Of a DNA stretch of 37,755 bases, positions 6,064 through 13,648 are shown piece after piece. The stretch comes from Bacillota bacterium (lineage in GTDB: Bacteria; Bacillota; Sulfobacillia; RBS10-35; JAJYVN01). The translations under genes and the position numbers were made by a program. Positions within the stretch are counted from its first letter, which is position 1. The number at the start of each line of letters is the position of its first letter. Under the pieces are notes generated by a model that saw only the letters and a list, made by a program, of their open reading frames with translations, was not told the origin of the DNA and did no database searches. The stretch lies in NCBI GenBank assembly GCA_021803205.1, contig JAJZMB010000081.1, positions 1 through 37,755 on the forward strand. The letters are read 5' to 3'.

Positions 6064-7910
6064 TTGCAGCCGTTTACGTTCGGGTGTCTACGGACGAGCA
6101 GGCCGAGCACGGGTACAGCCTCGGGCACCAACGTGAGGAATGCCAGCAGCGCGCACTACACCTCGGGGCGACGGAAGTCCGCGAGTTCGCGGATGAAGGA
6201 GTGTCTGGGGCGATTCTGGATCGTCCCGGCCTCTCATCTCTCCGTGCTGCGGTCAGAGCGGGGGCGATCGGACTCGTCGTCGTGTACGATCCGGATCGAC
6301 TGGCGCGCAAGCTTGCCTATCAGCTCCTTGTGACGGAGGAAATCGAAACCGCCGGCGCCCGGCTCGAATTTGTCAACTTCGAGTGGCGCAACACGCCCGA
6401 AGGGCAGCTGTTCTACGCCCTGCGGGGGGCGGTGGCCCAGTATGAGAAGGAGAAGATCCGTGAACGGACCATGGCCGGCCGGCGTCAGAAGGCGAAGTCC
6501 GGCAAGATGCCGTCGGGGTTCGCAGCGTACGGGTACACGTATGACCCCGAGCGCCAGACGCTGGTGGTTAATCCCACCGAGGCGGACGTCGTGCGCCGCG
6601 TCTTCCACCTCCTGGTCAACGAAGGCATGGGGATCAACGGGATCGCCCACAGACTGACGCAGGAAGGCGTTCCCACGCGTCGAGGCGCGCCCGCTTGGCA
6701 CAGGGTCGTGGTCCGGCAGATCGTCCAGAACCCCGTCTACACCGGCACGTTCTATGCGAATCGCATGGACTGCGAAGGCATGGGGCTGAACCGGCACCTG
6801 GCTTCAGGCCAGCGGCACGCCATGCGCGTGCGTGCACGCGAGGAGTGGATCCCGGTACCTGTCCCGCCGATTCTCGATGAGGCACTCTGGCGGAGAGCGC
6901 AGGAAGTGATGACCCAGGCACGCCGCCTGATGCACACCCATCCACGGTCGGACTACCTTCTCTCCGGGCTCGTCACGTGTGCCGCCTGCGGCGTGCCGAT
7001 GGCGGGGACCAGGAGAACCAACTGGGGTACGAAGGTGCGCGGTTACACCTGCCGCCGTTCCTGGGCGGGCGCCAAGAGCACCGGTTGCGGCCGGTTCGTG
7101 CGTGCGGATCCGCTGGAGGATGCGATCTGGACCAAGGTGGCCGGTTGGGTCGCCGATCCAGACCTCCTCGTCACCGCAGTGACAGGCGAGACCGTCGGCG
7201 TGGGCGAGCAGGTGCGGGACGAGATCCGACAGATCGAACGGGCCCTGCGCAACGCCGAGCAAGGCAAGCGCAACATGCTATCCGTCCTGGAGCGCCACCT
7301 GGCGGAGCCCGACGAGTGCCTGGACGCTCTGGGGCGTATCCGGCAACGAATCGCGGACCTGCAGGTGCGGCGGCGGGAATTGGAGACAAGCCTTGCTGAC
7401 CCGCGGCCGGACGACATCGACCGTATACGCGCCTGGGCGGGGGAGTGGCTCGCCGGGGGTGCCCTGGACGACCTGCCGTTTGAGCGGCGCCGACTCTTGG
7501 TACGTCAACTCGTTGTAAGCGTGACGGTCCACGAAGCGACGCTGGTCGTGCGCGCCAGAATTCCATTTCCTCCCGCACGTAGTCGTGATGATGAGGGAGA
7601 TCCTGATGCATCTGCGGGCGATGAAGAAGACCCGCAACGAGGTCTTCCTCGAGGAGCCGATCAGCCGCGACGGAGAGGGAAACGAAGTCACCCTGATGGA
7701 CATCCTCGCCGACGAGGGGGAGGACATTCCCGATCAGGTCGGTCGGGCGCAGCAGGCCCGCCGTCTGGCGGCGATCATCCTCTCGCGGCTCGGTCGCCGC
7801 GAGCGACAGATCCTGCAGCTCCGTTACGGCTTCGGCGGTGTGGAGCGCCGCACCCAAAGGGAAATCGCCCACGAGTTGGGTATTTCGCGCTCGTATGTCA
7901 GCCGCATTGA
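6060..7910 (+). CDS. Large serine recombinase of the sigK-intervening element
   Basis: From the CTG at 6060 (GGAGG 10 bases upstream; CTGA overlap with the preceding stop) the frame has 616 codons. A GTG at 5994 is an alternative start. The resolvase domain starts AAVYVRVSTDEQAEHGYSL with the nucleophilic serine at residue 10, and includes VVVYDPDRLARKL and AVAQYEKEKIRERTMAGRR. A recombinase domain follows (NEGMGINGIAHRLTQEGVPT), then a zinc ribbon with cysteines at 307 and 310 (CAAC) and near 331 and 343, then a coiled coil. Enzymes of this type (SpoIVCA) excise skin elements from sigK. The last about 104 codons are sigK DNA read out of frame, so the native C terminus is lost or replaced at the integrated junction. 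Confidence 0.93.
   Translation: MIAAVYVRVSTDEQAEHGYSLGHQREECQQRALHLGATEVREFADEGVSGAILDRPGLSSLRAAVRAGAIGLVVVYDPDRLARKLAYQLLVTEEIETAGARLEFVNFEWRNTPEGQLFYALRGAVAQYEKEKIRERTMAGRRQKAKSGKMPSGFAAYGYTYDPERQTLVVNPTEADVVRRVFHLLVNEGMGINGIAHRLTQEGVPTRRGAPAWHRVVVRQIVQNPVYTGTFYANRMDCEGMGLNRHLASGQRHAMRVRAREEWIPVPVPPILDEALWRRAQEVMTQARRLMHTHPRSDYLLSGLVTCAACGVPMAGTRRTNWGTKVRGYTCRRSWAGAKSTGCGRFVRADPLEDAIWTKVAGWVADPDLLVTAVTGETVGVGEQVRDEIRQIERALRNAEQGKRNMLSVLERHLAEPDECLDALGRIRQRIADLQVRRRELETSLADPRPDDIDRIRAWAGEWLAGGALDDLPFERRRLLVRQLVVSVTVHEATLVVRARIPFPPARSRDDEGDPDASAGDEEDPQRGLPRGADQPRRRGKRSHPDGHPRRRGGGHSRSGRSGAAGPPSGGDHPLAARSPRATDPAAPLRLRRCGAPHPKGNRPRVGYFALVCQPH
7585..7605 (+). other. Right attachment junction between element and sigK
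   Basis: From about 7597 the sigK frame reads EILMHLRA, matching intact sigma-K/E proteins. Immediately upstream the codons read VVVMMMR instead of the conserved CIEN, so sigK homology begins here. The crossover core must lie within or next to ATGATGAGGGAGATCCTG; the exact bases cannot be fixed without the other junction. Confidence 0.7.
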
Positions 7911-7965
7911 GAAGAAGGCCATGAAGAAGATCGGAAGCGAGTTGGGCAAGGAGGGGGAGGGATAG
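7585..7965 (+). CDS. sigK: RNA polymerase sporulation sigma factor SigK, C-terminal part (gene interrupted)
   Basis: This frame gives 126 residues from the first ATG but lacks the N-terminal half (region 2 and the pro-sequence). It begins with the end of region 2/start of region 3 (EILMHLRAMKKTRNEVFLEE), then PISRDGEGNEVTLMDIL, and ends with region 4, including LGRRERQILQLRYGFGG and TQREIAHELGISRSYVSRIE. The TQREIA-ELGISRSYVSRIEK segment and GNEVTLMDIL favour sigma-K over sigma-E. In Bacillus the equivalent 3' fragment is spoIIIC, joined to spoIVCB by excision of the skin element in the mother cell. The 5' part should lie to the left, outside the window. No good RBS precedes it, as expected for a fragment not meant to be translated alone. 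Confidence 0.9.
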   Translation: MMMREILMHLRAMKKTRNEVFLEEPISRDGEGNEVTLMDILADEGEDIPDQVGRAQQARRLAAIILSRLGRRERQILQLRYGFGGVERRTQREIAHELGISRSYVSRIEKKAMKKIGSELGKEGEG

Positions 7966-8319
7966 TCGCCCGCCTGGTCGGGCGGGCCTTGGGGTATGAG
8001 TTCGGGCATGACTGGGTATTTGGTGCGCCGGGTCGGATCGCGGCGGAGTTGTGGCAGAGGGGGCCGTGCCGCGCGGCGCGCTGCTGGGGGGGAGCCCGTT
8101 CGCGGTCGGGGGGGGCACCTGACGGAACAGGGGGAGAGGCGGGGTGCGCCGGCAACCGTGGCCGCCCGTATTGCGGAGTTTCAGTGCGCGCGTGCCGCGC
8201 TGCCCCACATCCCTGTCCGCGCTGTCCGCGCGCCGACGGCCCGCACGGCCCGGCGGGAGGCGTGGCGATGCGCCGGCTGCGCCGCTGCGCGTGCTACAAT
8301 CTCAGCGCAACGCGAGGGG
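7966..8319 (+). other. Intergenic stretch between sigK and the YqeG-type phosphatase gene
   Basis: Besides the hairpin at 7968-7987 and a TACAAT (8295-8300) that could be the -10 for the next gene, I see nothing. No matching -35 is present 16-18 bases upstream. Long open frames exist but show no protein-like features. Confidence 0.4.
7968..7987 (+). terminator. Hairpin behind sigK
   Basis: GCCCGCC (7968-7974) pairs with GGCGGGC (7981-7987) around a 6-base loop, 2 bases after the sigK stop. Only CTT follows, so it is a weak intrinsic terminator or a 3'-end stabilising stem. Confidence 0.5.
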
Positions 8320-8853
8320 GTGCCTGGGCTGACTCTGGCACGACTGCTCGTCCCCGGCGCCGTGGTCGTCCGGGTCACGGCGATTCCCGAGGAGGCGCTG
8401 CGCGCGAGGGGGATCCGCGGCTTGATCATCGACCTGGACAACACCCTCGCCCATTGGAACGAGAGCGGTTGTGCCACGGACGTCGCGGATTGGCTGCGGC
8501 GCCTCAAAGACGGCGGCATCGGGGTCTGCATCGTGTCCAACAACGGCGTGGAGCGGGTGCGCACGTTTTGCGAGGCGCTCGACATGGACCTTATCTGGAT
8601 CGCCCACGCCGGCAAGCCGGCCCGGCGGGCATACCAGCAGGCCCGGGAGCGGCTCGGGGTGCGGTCGGACGAGGTGGCCGTGATCGGGGACCAGATCTTC
8701 ACGGACGTGTTCGGCGGCAACCGGGCCGGTCTGTTCACCGTGCTGGTGCGGCCCCTCGGCCGCCGGGAGTTTCCGGCGACCCGTCTGGTGCGGATGGTGG
8801 AGGGCCTCTGGCTGCGGCGGCTGCAGCGACGGGGGGCTCTGCAGCCGCTCTGA
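8320..8853 (+). CDS. yqeG: YqeG-family HAD-IIIA phosphatase
   Basis: 177 residues from GTG 8320; a longer frame runs upstream but only low-complexity sequence precedes this start, and TACAAT lies 20 bases before it. Motif I is IIDLDNTLAHW (catalytic Asp38 and Asp40), motif II is the Ser/Asn in CIVSNNG, motif III is the lysine in AHAGKPARRAY, and motif IV is VIGDQIFTDVFGGNR. This matches the haloacid dehalogenase superfamily, subfamily IIIA, as in B. subtilis YqeG. The physiological substrate of YqeG is not established. In Bacillota yqeG is commonly next to aroE, as here. Confidence 0.9.
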   Translation: MPGLTLARLLVPGAVVVRVTAIPEEALRARGIRGLIIDLDNTLAHWNESGCATDVADWLRRLKDGGIGVCIVSNNGVERVRTFCEALDMDLIWIAHAGKPARRAYQQARERLGVRSDEVAVIGDQIFTDVFGGNRAGLFTVLVRPLGRREFPATRLVRMVEGLWLRRLQRRGALQPL

Positions 8854-8929
8854 GCGGTGCGCGAGTCACGCGCGGCGGGTCCCCTCCGCACGCGGGTAAG
8901 GGGCTCGTGCCGCCGGTGTTGGCCTGTGG

Positions 8930-8951
8930 TGGCGGAGGGGCCCCCCCGCCA
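8930..8951 (+). terminator. G+C-rich hairpin downstream of yqeG
   Basis: TGGCGGAGGGG (8930-8940) and CCCCCCCGCCA (8941-8951) pair with one A/C mismatch to form a tight stem, 77 bases after yqeG. No T-run follows. It may end yqeG transcription or protect the 3' end. Confidence 0.4.
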
Positions 8952-9122
8952 GTCGTTGCGTGGCAGGGGCCTCTCCTGGCGCAGCCCTGCCGGCTGGGGT
9001 GGGGACTACCCGAGGTCCGTGAGTCCTGTGTGGAAGGGAGGCGCGGCCGGGCCGCACGGAGCGGGGATGGTGCGGACGGTCCCCGCGGCGTGACCTTCGC
9101 CGGCCGAGCGAACAAACGGCAT

Positions 9123-10007
9123 ATGACCAACATCGCGGCTTGCTCTGCTGCCGAGGCTCCGACGCTTCCGCCTCCCGTTCTGGCCGTGCTCGGCCATCCG
9201 GTGGCGCACTCGCTCTCGCCGGTGATGCATGAGGCGGGTTTTGCCGCGACGGGTCGGCCTGGGCGCTACATCGCCCTGGACGTGCCCTCCGCGCGGCTGC
9301 CTGCGGCCGTGGCGGGTATGGTTGCGCTGGGCTTTGCCGGCTGCAACCTGACCGTCTCCCTGAAGGAGATCGGGTGCGCCCTGGCCACGCGGCGCAGCGC
9401 CGAGGCCGCCCGCACGGGATCCGCCAACACGTTGGTCTTCCGCGCCGGTGAGATTTACGCGGACACCACCGACGGTCGCGGCCTCCTGCGTTCCCTGCGC
9501 GAGGAGACCGCCTGGGACCCGCGTGGACGCCGCGTGCTGCTCCTGGGTGCAGGCGGCGCCGCGCGCGCCATCGCGGCCGCCCTACTGGGGGCGGGCGCCG
9601 GGGCGGTGCTGGTGACCAACCGGACGCCCGCCCGGGCGGAGCGGCTGGCCGCGGACCTGGGCGGCGGGATCGGAACCGTGGCCTGGGGAGGGGCCCCGCT
9701 GGATGCTGCCCTCCGCATGACCGATCTGGTGGTCAACTGCACCACGCTCGGCATGCACGGACAGGGGTGTCCCCTGCGTCCGGAGGCCCTGGACCTGCTG
9801 CCGCGAGATGCCGTCGTCTGCGATATTGTATACGTTCCGGAGCAAACCCCCCTGTTGGCGGCGGCGCGCGCCCAAGGCCGGGTGGGAGTGGGCGGACTCG
9901 GGATGCTCGCCTGGCAGGCCGCGCTGGCCTGGGAGGTGTGGTTCGGGGAGGAGGGACCCGCCGACGTCCTGCTGGCGGCGGCGCGCCGGAGCCTGCCCCG
10001 GATCTGA
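9123..10007 (+). CDS. aroE: Shikimate dehydrogenase
   Basis: 294 residues from ATG 9123; the RBS is poor, but sequence upstream of it is not protein-like. It reduces 3-dehydroshikimate to shikimate with NADPH. The substrate domain contains GHPVAHSLSPVMHEAGFAA (shikimate-binding serines) and the catalytic lysine in NLTVSLKE, where most enzymes have NVT(V/I)PHK. Further motifs are TGSANTLVF and DTTDGRGLL. The cofactor domain shows the GAGGAARAI loop and the NADP-selective NRTPARAERL. VVNCTTLGMHG is a variant of the usual N(A/C)TPxGM. It heads a run of shikimate genes: aroC, aroK and aroB follow, with a PilT-like gene inserted. Function is secure despite the altered lysine neighbourhood. Confidence 0.93.
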   Translation: MTNIAACSAAEAPTLPPPVLAVLGHPVAHSLSPVMHEAGFAATGRPGRYIALDVPSARLPAAVAGMVALGFAGCNLTVSLKEIGCALATRRSAEAARTGSANTLVFRAGEIYADTTDGRGLLRSLREETAWDPRGRRVLLLGAGGAARAIAAALLGAGAGAVLVTNRTPARAERLAADLGGGIGTVAWGGAPLDAALRMTDLVVNCTTLGMHGQGCPLRPEALDLLPRDAVVCDIVYVPEQTPLLAAARAQGRVGVGGLGMLAWQAALAWEVWFGEEGPADVLLAAARRSLPRI

Positions 10008-10466
10008 TGCCCCGGGGGGGAGTCCGGGCTGCGGCGGGCTGCCGGCTCCGGCAGGTTCACCGGTAGCTGGGATACCGCGCCCCGAAGAAGCGATGCCTCG
10101 TTGGGCGGGTCCGCCCCTGCCTGGCGAGGCGCGGGCCCGCTGTACGGGCGGGGTGCCGTTTCCGCACGGATCCTGGGTGCGGGGCCTGGCAGTCCGGGTC
10201 CACGGTCGTTGCAGTGCTCCGCGGACCGGCGCGGAGGCGTGGGCGCCTGGGCGCACCGACTTCCGCCGCGGGGTCGCTCGGCCCCCCGGCGCGCGGTTGC
10301 CCTCTGGCCGAGGTGCTCGGTGATGGCGGGCTGTATCCCCAATCGCCAGCGGTCGAGCCGGTCCTCCGGCAACGGCGCGATCCTGGCGCTGCGGGGCGTC
10401 CGGCAGGACCGGGCTCGTTGCGGGCGAAGCCCCGTGTCGTCCACCCGGGGCGGGAGGCGGTCGCCG
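10008..10466 (+). other. 459-base stretch between aroE and the PilT-like gene
   Basis: No frame on either strand shows a recognisable motif, hydrophobic segment or good RBS until the TTG at 10467. A CTCGGCC/GGCCGAG inverted repeat at about 10270-10318 is the only structure noticed. It could be an untranslated leader. Confidence 0.4.
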
Positions 10467-11516
10467 TTGGACCTGGATGCACTTCTGCGTGAGGCGACCG
10501 TGACGGGGGCCTCCGACATCCTCATCGCCGTCGAGGCGCCGCCGGTCTTCCGCGTCGACGGCGTCCTCGTCCGCCGGGGAGAGGCCGTGGTGAGTGCCGC
10601 CGAGGCGGAGGCGGCCTTCGGCCATCTGACGACGGCCGAACAGGGGCAGAGGTTGCGCTCCCAGGGTGAGGTGGACTTCTCGTACAGCCTTGCTGGGGTG
10701 GGTCGCTTTCGCGTCTCCGCCTTCCGCCAGCGGGGGAGCGTTTCGCTGGCCGTTCGGCCCATTCCCTCGTCCGTGCCGAACCTGCTGGAACTCGGCGTGC
10801 CGGAGGCGGTGGCGGAGTTTGCGCGGCGGGAGAGCGGGTTGGTCCTGGTGGTCGGCCGGGCCGGCGCCGGCAAGTCCACCACCTTGGCGGCCATGGTCGA
10901 GCAGATCAACCGCGAGCGCGCGGCGCACATCATTACGCTGGAAGACCCCGTCGAGTACCTGCACCGCCATAAACAGAGCCTGGTCAACCAACGGGAGATG
11001 GGCGTGGACAGCCCCGGTTTCCCCCAGGCACTGCGTGCGGCGATCCGCCAGAACCCGGACGTCATCGTCATCGGAGAGCTGCGGGAGGCCGAGTCTGCGG
11101 CTCTGGCGCTGGTGGCGTCCAGCACGGGCCACCTGGTGATCGCCACCGTGCGCCAGCCGGATTGTGCGACCGCCCTCGATTATCTGGTGGGGCTCTTTCC
11201 GGCGGCGGAGCAGACGCAGTTCGCCTGGCAACTGGCCTCCGCACTGGAGGGGGCGGTTGCGCAGATACTCCTGCCGCGCCGTGACGGCAAGGGTCGCGTG
11301 GCTGCCTTTGAGGTGCTGGTCGGTACGCCGGCGGTGCGCACGCTGGTGCGGGACGCCAAGCGGCAGCAGTTGCCGACGCTTATGCGCAGCGGTGCGCGGC
11401 ATGGCATGCGGGCTTTGGACCAGGCCTGGCGGGACCTGGTGGACCACGGCGTGGTCAGCGCGGTGGAGCCGCCTCCGTTTCCGGTGCCGCTTGCGGCCCG
11501 TAAACCGGAGGCCTAG
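10467..11516 (+). CDS. PilT-like type IV pilus/secretion ATPase
   Basis: 349 residues, the usual PilT length, from TTG 10467 with GGGAGG 9 bases upstream. The N-terminal PAS-like domain reads LLREATVTGASDILI and GEVDFSYSLAGVGRFRVSAF. The RecA-like core has Walker A GRAGAGKSTTLAAMV, Asp box TLEDPVEYLH, Walker B DVIVIGELRE, and a His box TGHLVIATVRQP. PilT proteins normally read TGHLVxxTLHTxxA, so the second histidine and threonine are replaced by Arg-Gln here. PilT ATPases power pilus retraction. No other pilus gene is in the window, and the gene lies inside the shikimate operon. A role in retraction is therefore uncertain, but the fold is clear. Confidence 0.87.
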   Translation: MDLDALLREATVTGASDILIAVEAPPVFRVDGVLVRRGEAVVSAAEAEAAFGHLTTAEQGQRLRSQGEVDFSYSLAGVGRFRVSAFRQRGSVSLAVRPIPSSVPNLLELGVPEAVAEFARRESGLVLVVGRAGAGKSTTLAAMVEQINRERAAHIITLEDPVEYLHRHKQSLVNQREMGVDSPGFPQALRAAIRQNPDVIVIGELREAESAALALVASSTGHLVIATVRQPDCATALDYLVGLFPAAEQTQFAWQLASALEGAVAQILLPRRDGKGRVAAFEVLVGTPAVRTLVRDAKRQQLPTLMRSGARHGMRALDQAWRDLVDHGVVSAVEPPPFPVPLAARKPEA

Positions 11517-11759
11517 TACGGCGCTGCAGAAGTCGGTTTCCGCATTGGCCGAGAATCGTGGACCCCTGGGGGACAAGGGATATCGGAGCAGTGGCCTCGC
11601 AAGAGCGGACTTTTGCGTGCGGCCACCCGGGGCGCGTGCGCTGCGGGGTGCGAGCCTCGTCGCGGACGCCCGGACGCGCGGGTCCGCGATGGCCGCCGCG
11701 ATGGAGGATGCCCCGCCGGTGGCGACGGGGCGGCAGCGGTGACGGTACACGGCCCGAGG

Positions 11760-12995
11760 GTGGCCGCGGCGGCGGCCCCGAGAGAGGGGGCAGCGCGTAT
11801 CCTACGGTATTTGACGGCGGGAGAGAGCCACGGCCCGATGCTGCTGGGTATTCTGGAGGGTATGCCCGCCGGGGTGCCGCTCCGGCAGGCGTATGTGGAC
11901 GGCAGGTTGCATCGCCGTCAGGCGGGACCAGGCCGCGGGGGTCGGCAGAAGATCGAGCGCGACACCGTTGAGATTGTGGCTGGTGTACGGGCGGGAGAGA
12001 CGTTGGGCAGCCCGATCGGGCTTATCGTCCGCAATCGGGACTGGGCCAACTGGCAGGGTGTGCTCGGGCCGGCACCGGAGGATGTGGATCCGGAACGTGC
12101 CGCGGCGAAGGCCCTGCACCGGCCCCGGCCGGGCCACGCCGACCTGGCCGGGGCCATCAAGTATGATCGCACCGACCTGCGGGACGTATTAGAGCGGGCC
12201 AGCGCCCGGGAGACGGCCGCCCGGGTCGCGGTCGGGGCGATCTGCGCCGAGTTGCTCCTGGCCGTCGGGGTACGTGTCCTCGGGTACGTAACCGCGCTCG
12301 GTCCGGTACAGGCGCCCCCTGTTCCGCCTGACACAGGGCTCGATGTCCTGGAGCAGGCCGTAGACGCTTCCGACTGCCGCTGCTGGGACCCGGACACCAC
12401 GGCGGCGATGCATGGCGCCATCCGCGAGGCCACGCTGGCCAAGGACACCCTCGGCGGTCTGATCGAGGTGCAGGCGGTCGGCGTGCCCATCGGCCTGGGC
12501 TCCTTCGCGGCTTCCGACCGGCGATTGGACGGGCGGCTGGCGGGCGCCCTGATGAGCATCCAGGCGATCAAGGCCGTCGAGGTCGGCATTGGGCTGGCGG
12601 CGGCACGGTTGCGCGGATCCCAGGTGCACGACGAGATCGTGCCCGGCGAGCCGGGGGATGGCGCAGCCCCGTCGCGCTACCGCCGTCCCACCAATCGTGC
12701 CGGCGGCCTCGAGGCCGGTGTCTCCAACGGGGAGCCGCTGCTGGTGCGGGCGGCGATGAAGCCGATTCCCACCCTGTTGCAGCCGCTGCGCAGCGTCGAC
12801 ATGCGGACCGGCGAACCGATCGTCGCCGGGTACGAACGCTCCGACGTTACCAGTGTGCCGGCCGCGTCGGTGGTGGCCGAGGCGGTGGTGGCGTTCGTTC
12901 TGGCCCAAGCCCTGCTGGAGAAGTTCGGCGGCGACAGCCTGGGCGAACTGCGGCGGAACATGGAGGGCTACCGGGCCCGCGTGATGTCGCGCTGA
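11760..12995 (+). CDS. aroC: Chorismate synthase
   Basis: Converts EPSP to chorismate using reduced FMN. The conserved body starts RYLTAGESHGPMLLGILEG, then GRGGRQKIERDTVEIVAGVR, AGETLGSPIGLIVRNRDWAN, RPGHADLAGAIKYDRTDLRD and LERASARETAARVAVGAIC, all diagnostic. CRCWDPD and SQVHDEIVPGEPG follow. In most species the protein begins at MRYLTAGES, but here the codon at that position is CTA, so the start must be upstream. GTG 11760 (411 residues) and GTG 11739 are the candidates, neither with an ideal RBS. It lies between pilT-like and aroK in the shikimate run. Function is secure; start is not. Confidence 0.94.
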   Translation: MAAAAAPREGAARILRYLTAGESHGPMLLGILEGMPAGVPLRQAYVDGRLHRRQAGPGRGGRQKIERDTVEIVAGVRAGETLGSPIGLIVRNRDWANWQGVLGPAPEDVDPERAAAKALHRPRPGHADLAGAIKYDRTDLRDVLERASARETAARVAVGAICAELLLAVGVRVLGYVTALGPVQAPPVPPDTGLDVLEQAVDASDCRCWDPDTTAAMHGAIREATLAKDTLGGLIEVQAVGVPIGLGSFAASDRRLDGRLAGALMSIQAIKAVEVGIGLAAARLRGSQVHDEIVPGEPGDGAAPSRYRRPTNRAGGLEAGVSNGEPLLVRAAMKPIPTLLQPLRSVDMRTGEPIVAGYERSDVTSVPAASVVAEAVVAFVLAQALLEKFGGDSLGELRRNMEGYRARVMSR

Positions 12996-13033
12996 AAGCG
13001 GATCCGGGTCTGGCGGCGGCAGCAGAGCGGGCC

Positions 13034-13648
13034 TTGGGAGAGCGCAACCTTGTGCTGGTGGGCTTCATGGGCACCGGCAAATCGACGCTTGGCCGCGCAG
13101 TGGCGCAGGTGCTGTGCCGTCGCTTCACCGACAGCGACGCGGAGATCGAGCGCCGTGCCGGCCGCTCCATTCCGGAGATCTTCGCCTCGGCCGGTGAGGT
13201 CGTGTTCCGGGATTGGGAGACGGTGGTCGCCGTCGAACTGGGGCGGCCGCACCGTGGTGTGGTGGCGACGGGCGGGGGCATCTTGGGTCGGGCGGAGAAC
13301 CTGGCCGCGCTGCGCGCAGGAGGCGTGCTGGTGGCGCTGACGGCCCGGCCCACCGTGATCCTCAGACGGGTGGGCGGTGCGGCGGCGGCACGGCGCCGTC
13401 CGCTCCTGGCGGGGGGCGACCCGCTGGAACGCATCCGTACGCTCCTGCAGGAGCGGGGGCCGCTGTACACCCAGGCCGATCTGACCCTGGACACGGGCGA
13501 CATGCGCCGCGACGCGGCGGTCGCGGCGCTGTTGCGGTTGTGTGCGGAGTGTGCCGGGACCCTCCGGCGTCCCCGGGTCTGTGCCCGAGATGGGGGAGAG
13601 GGTGGCGGCGATGCGGGTGCGGATCGAGCTGGGCCCCCGGTCCTATGA
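13034..13648 (+). CDS. aroK: Shikimate kinase
   Basis: 204 residues from TTG 13034. Phosphorylates shikimate with ATP. The P-loop is GFMGTGKSTLG, followed by the DSDAEIERRAGRSIPEIF shikimate-binding region, the arginine in VFRDWE, GVVATGGGI, and the LID arginines in RRRPLL. The body up to about residue 175 has the normal length for the family. The last 30 residues are Arg/Gly-rich and overlap the start of aroB by 38 bases, so they may be only a frame extension. The overlap implies coupled translation. The RBS before the TTG is weak. Confidence 0.92.
   Translation: MGERNLVLVGFMGTGKSTLGRAVAQVLCRRFTDSDAEIERRAGRSIPEIFASAGEVVFRDWETVVAVELGRPHRGVVATGGGILGRAENLAALRAGGVLVALTARPTVILRRVGGAAAARRRPLLAGGDPLERIRTLLQERGPLYTQADLTLDTGDMRRDAAVAALLRLCAECAGTLRRPRVCARDGGEGGGDAGADRAGPPVL

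Noticed and set aside
9582..11750. 722-codon minus frame opposite aroE and the PilT-like gene
   Set aside because: Its content is low complexity, Arg/Pro/Gly-rich and without motifs; the + strand has certain genes. It arises from codon bias.
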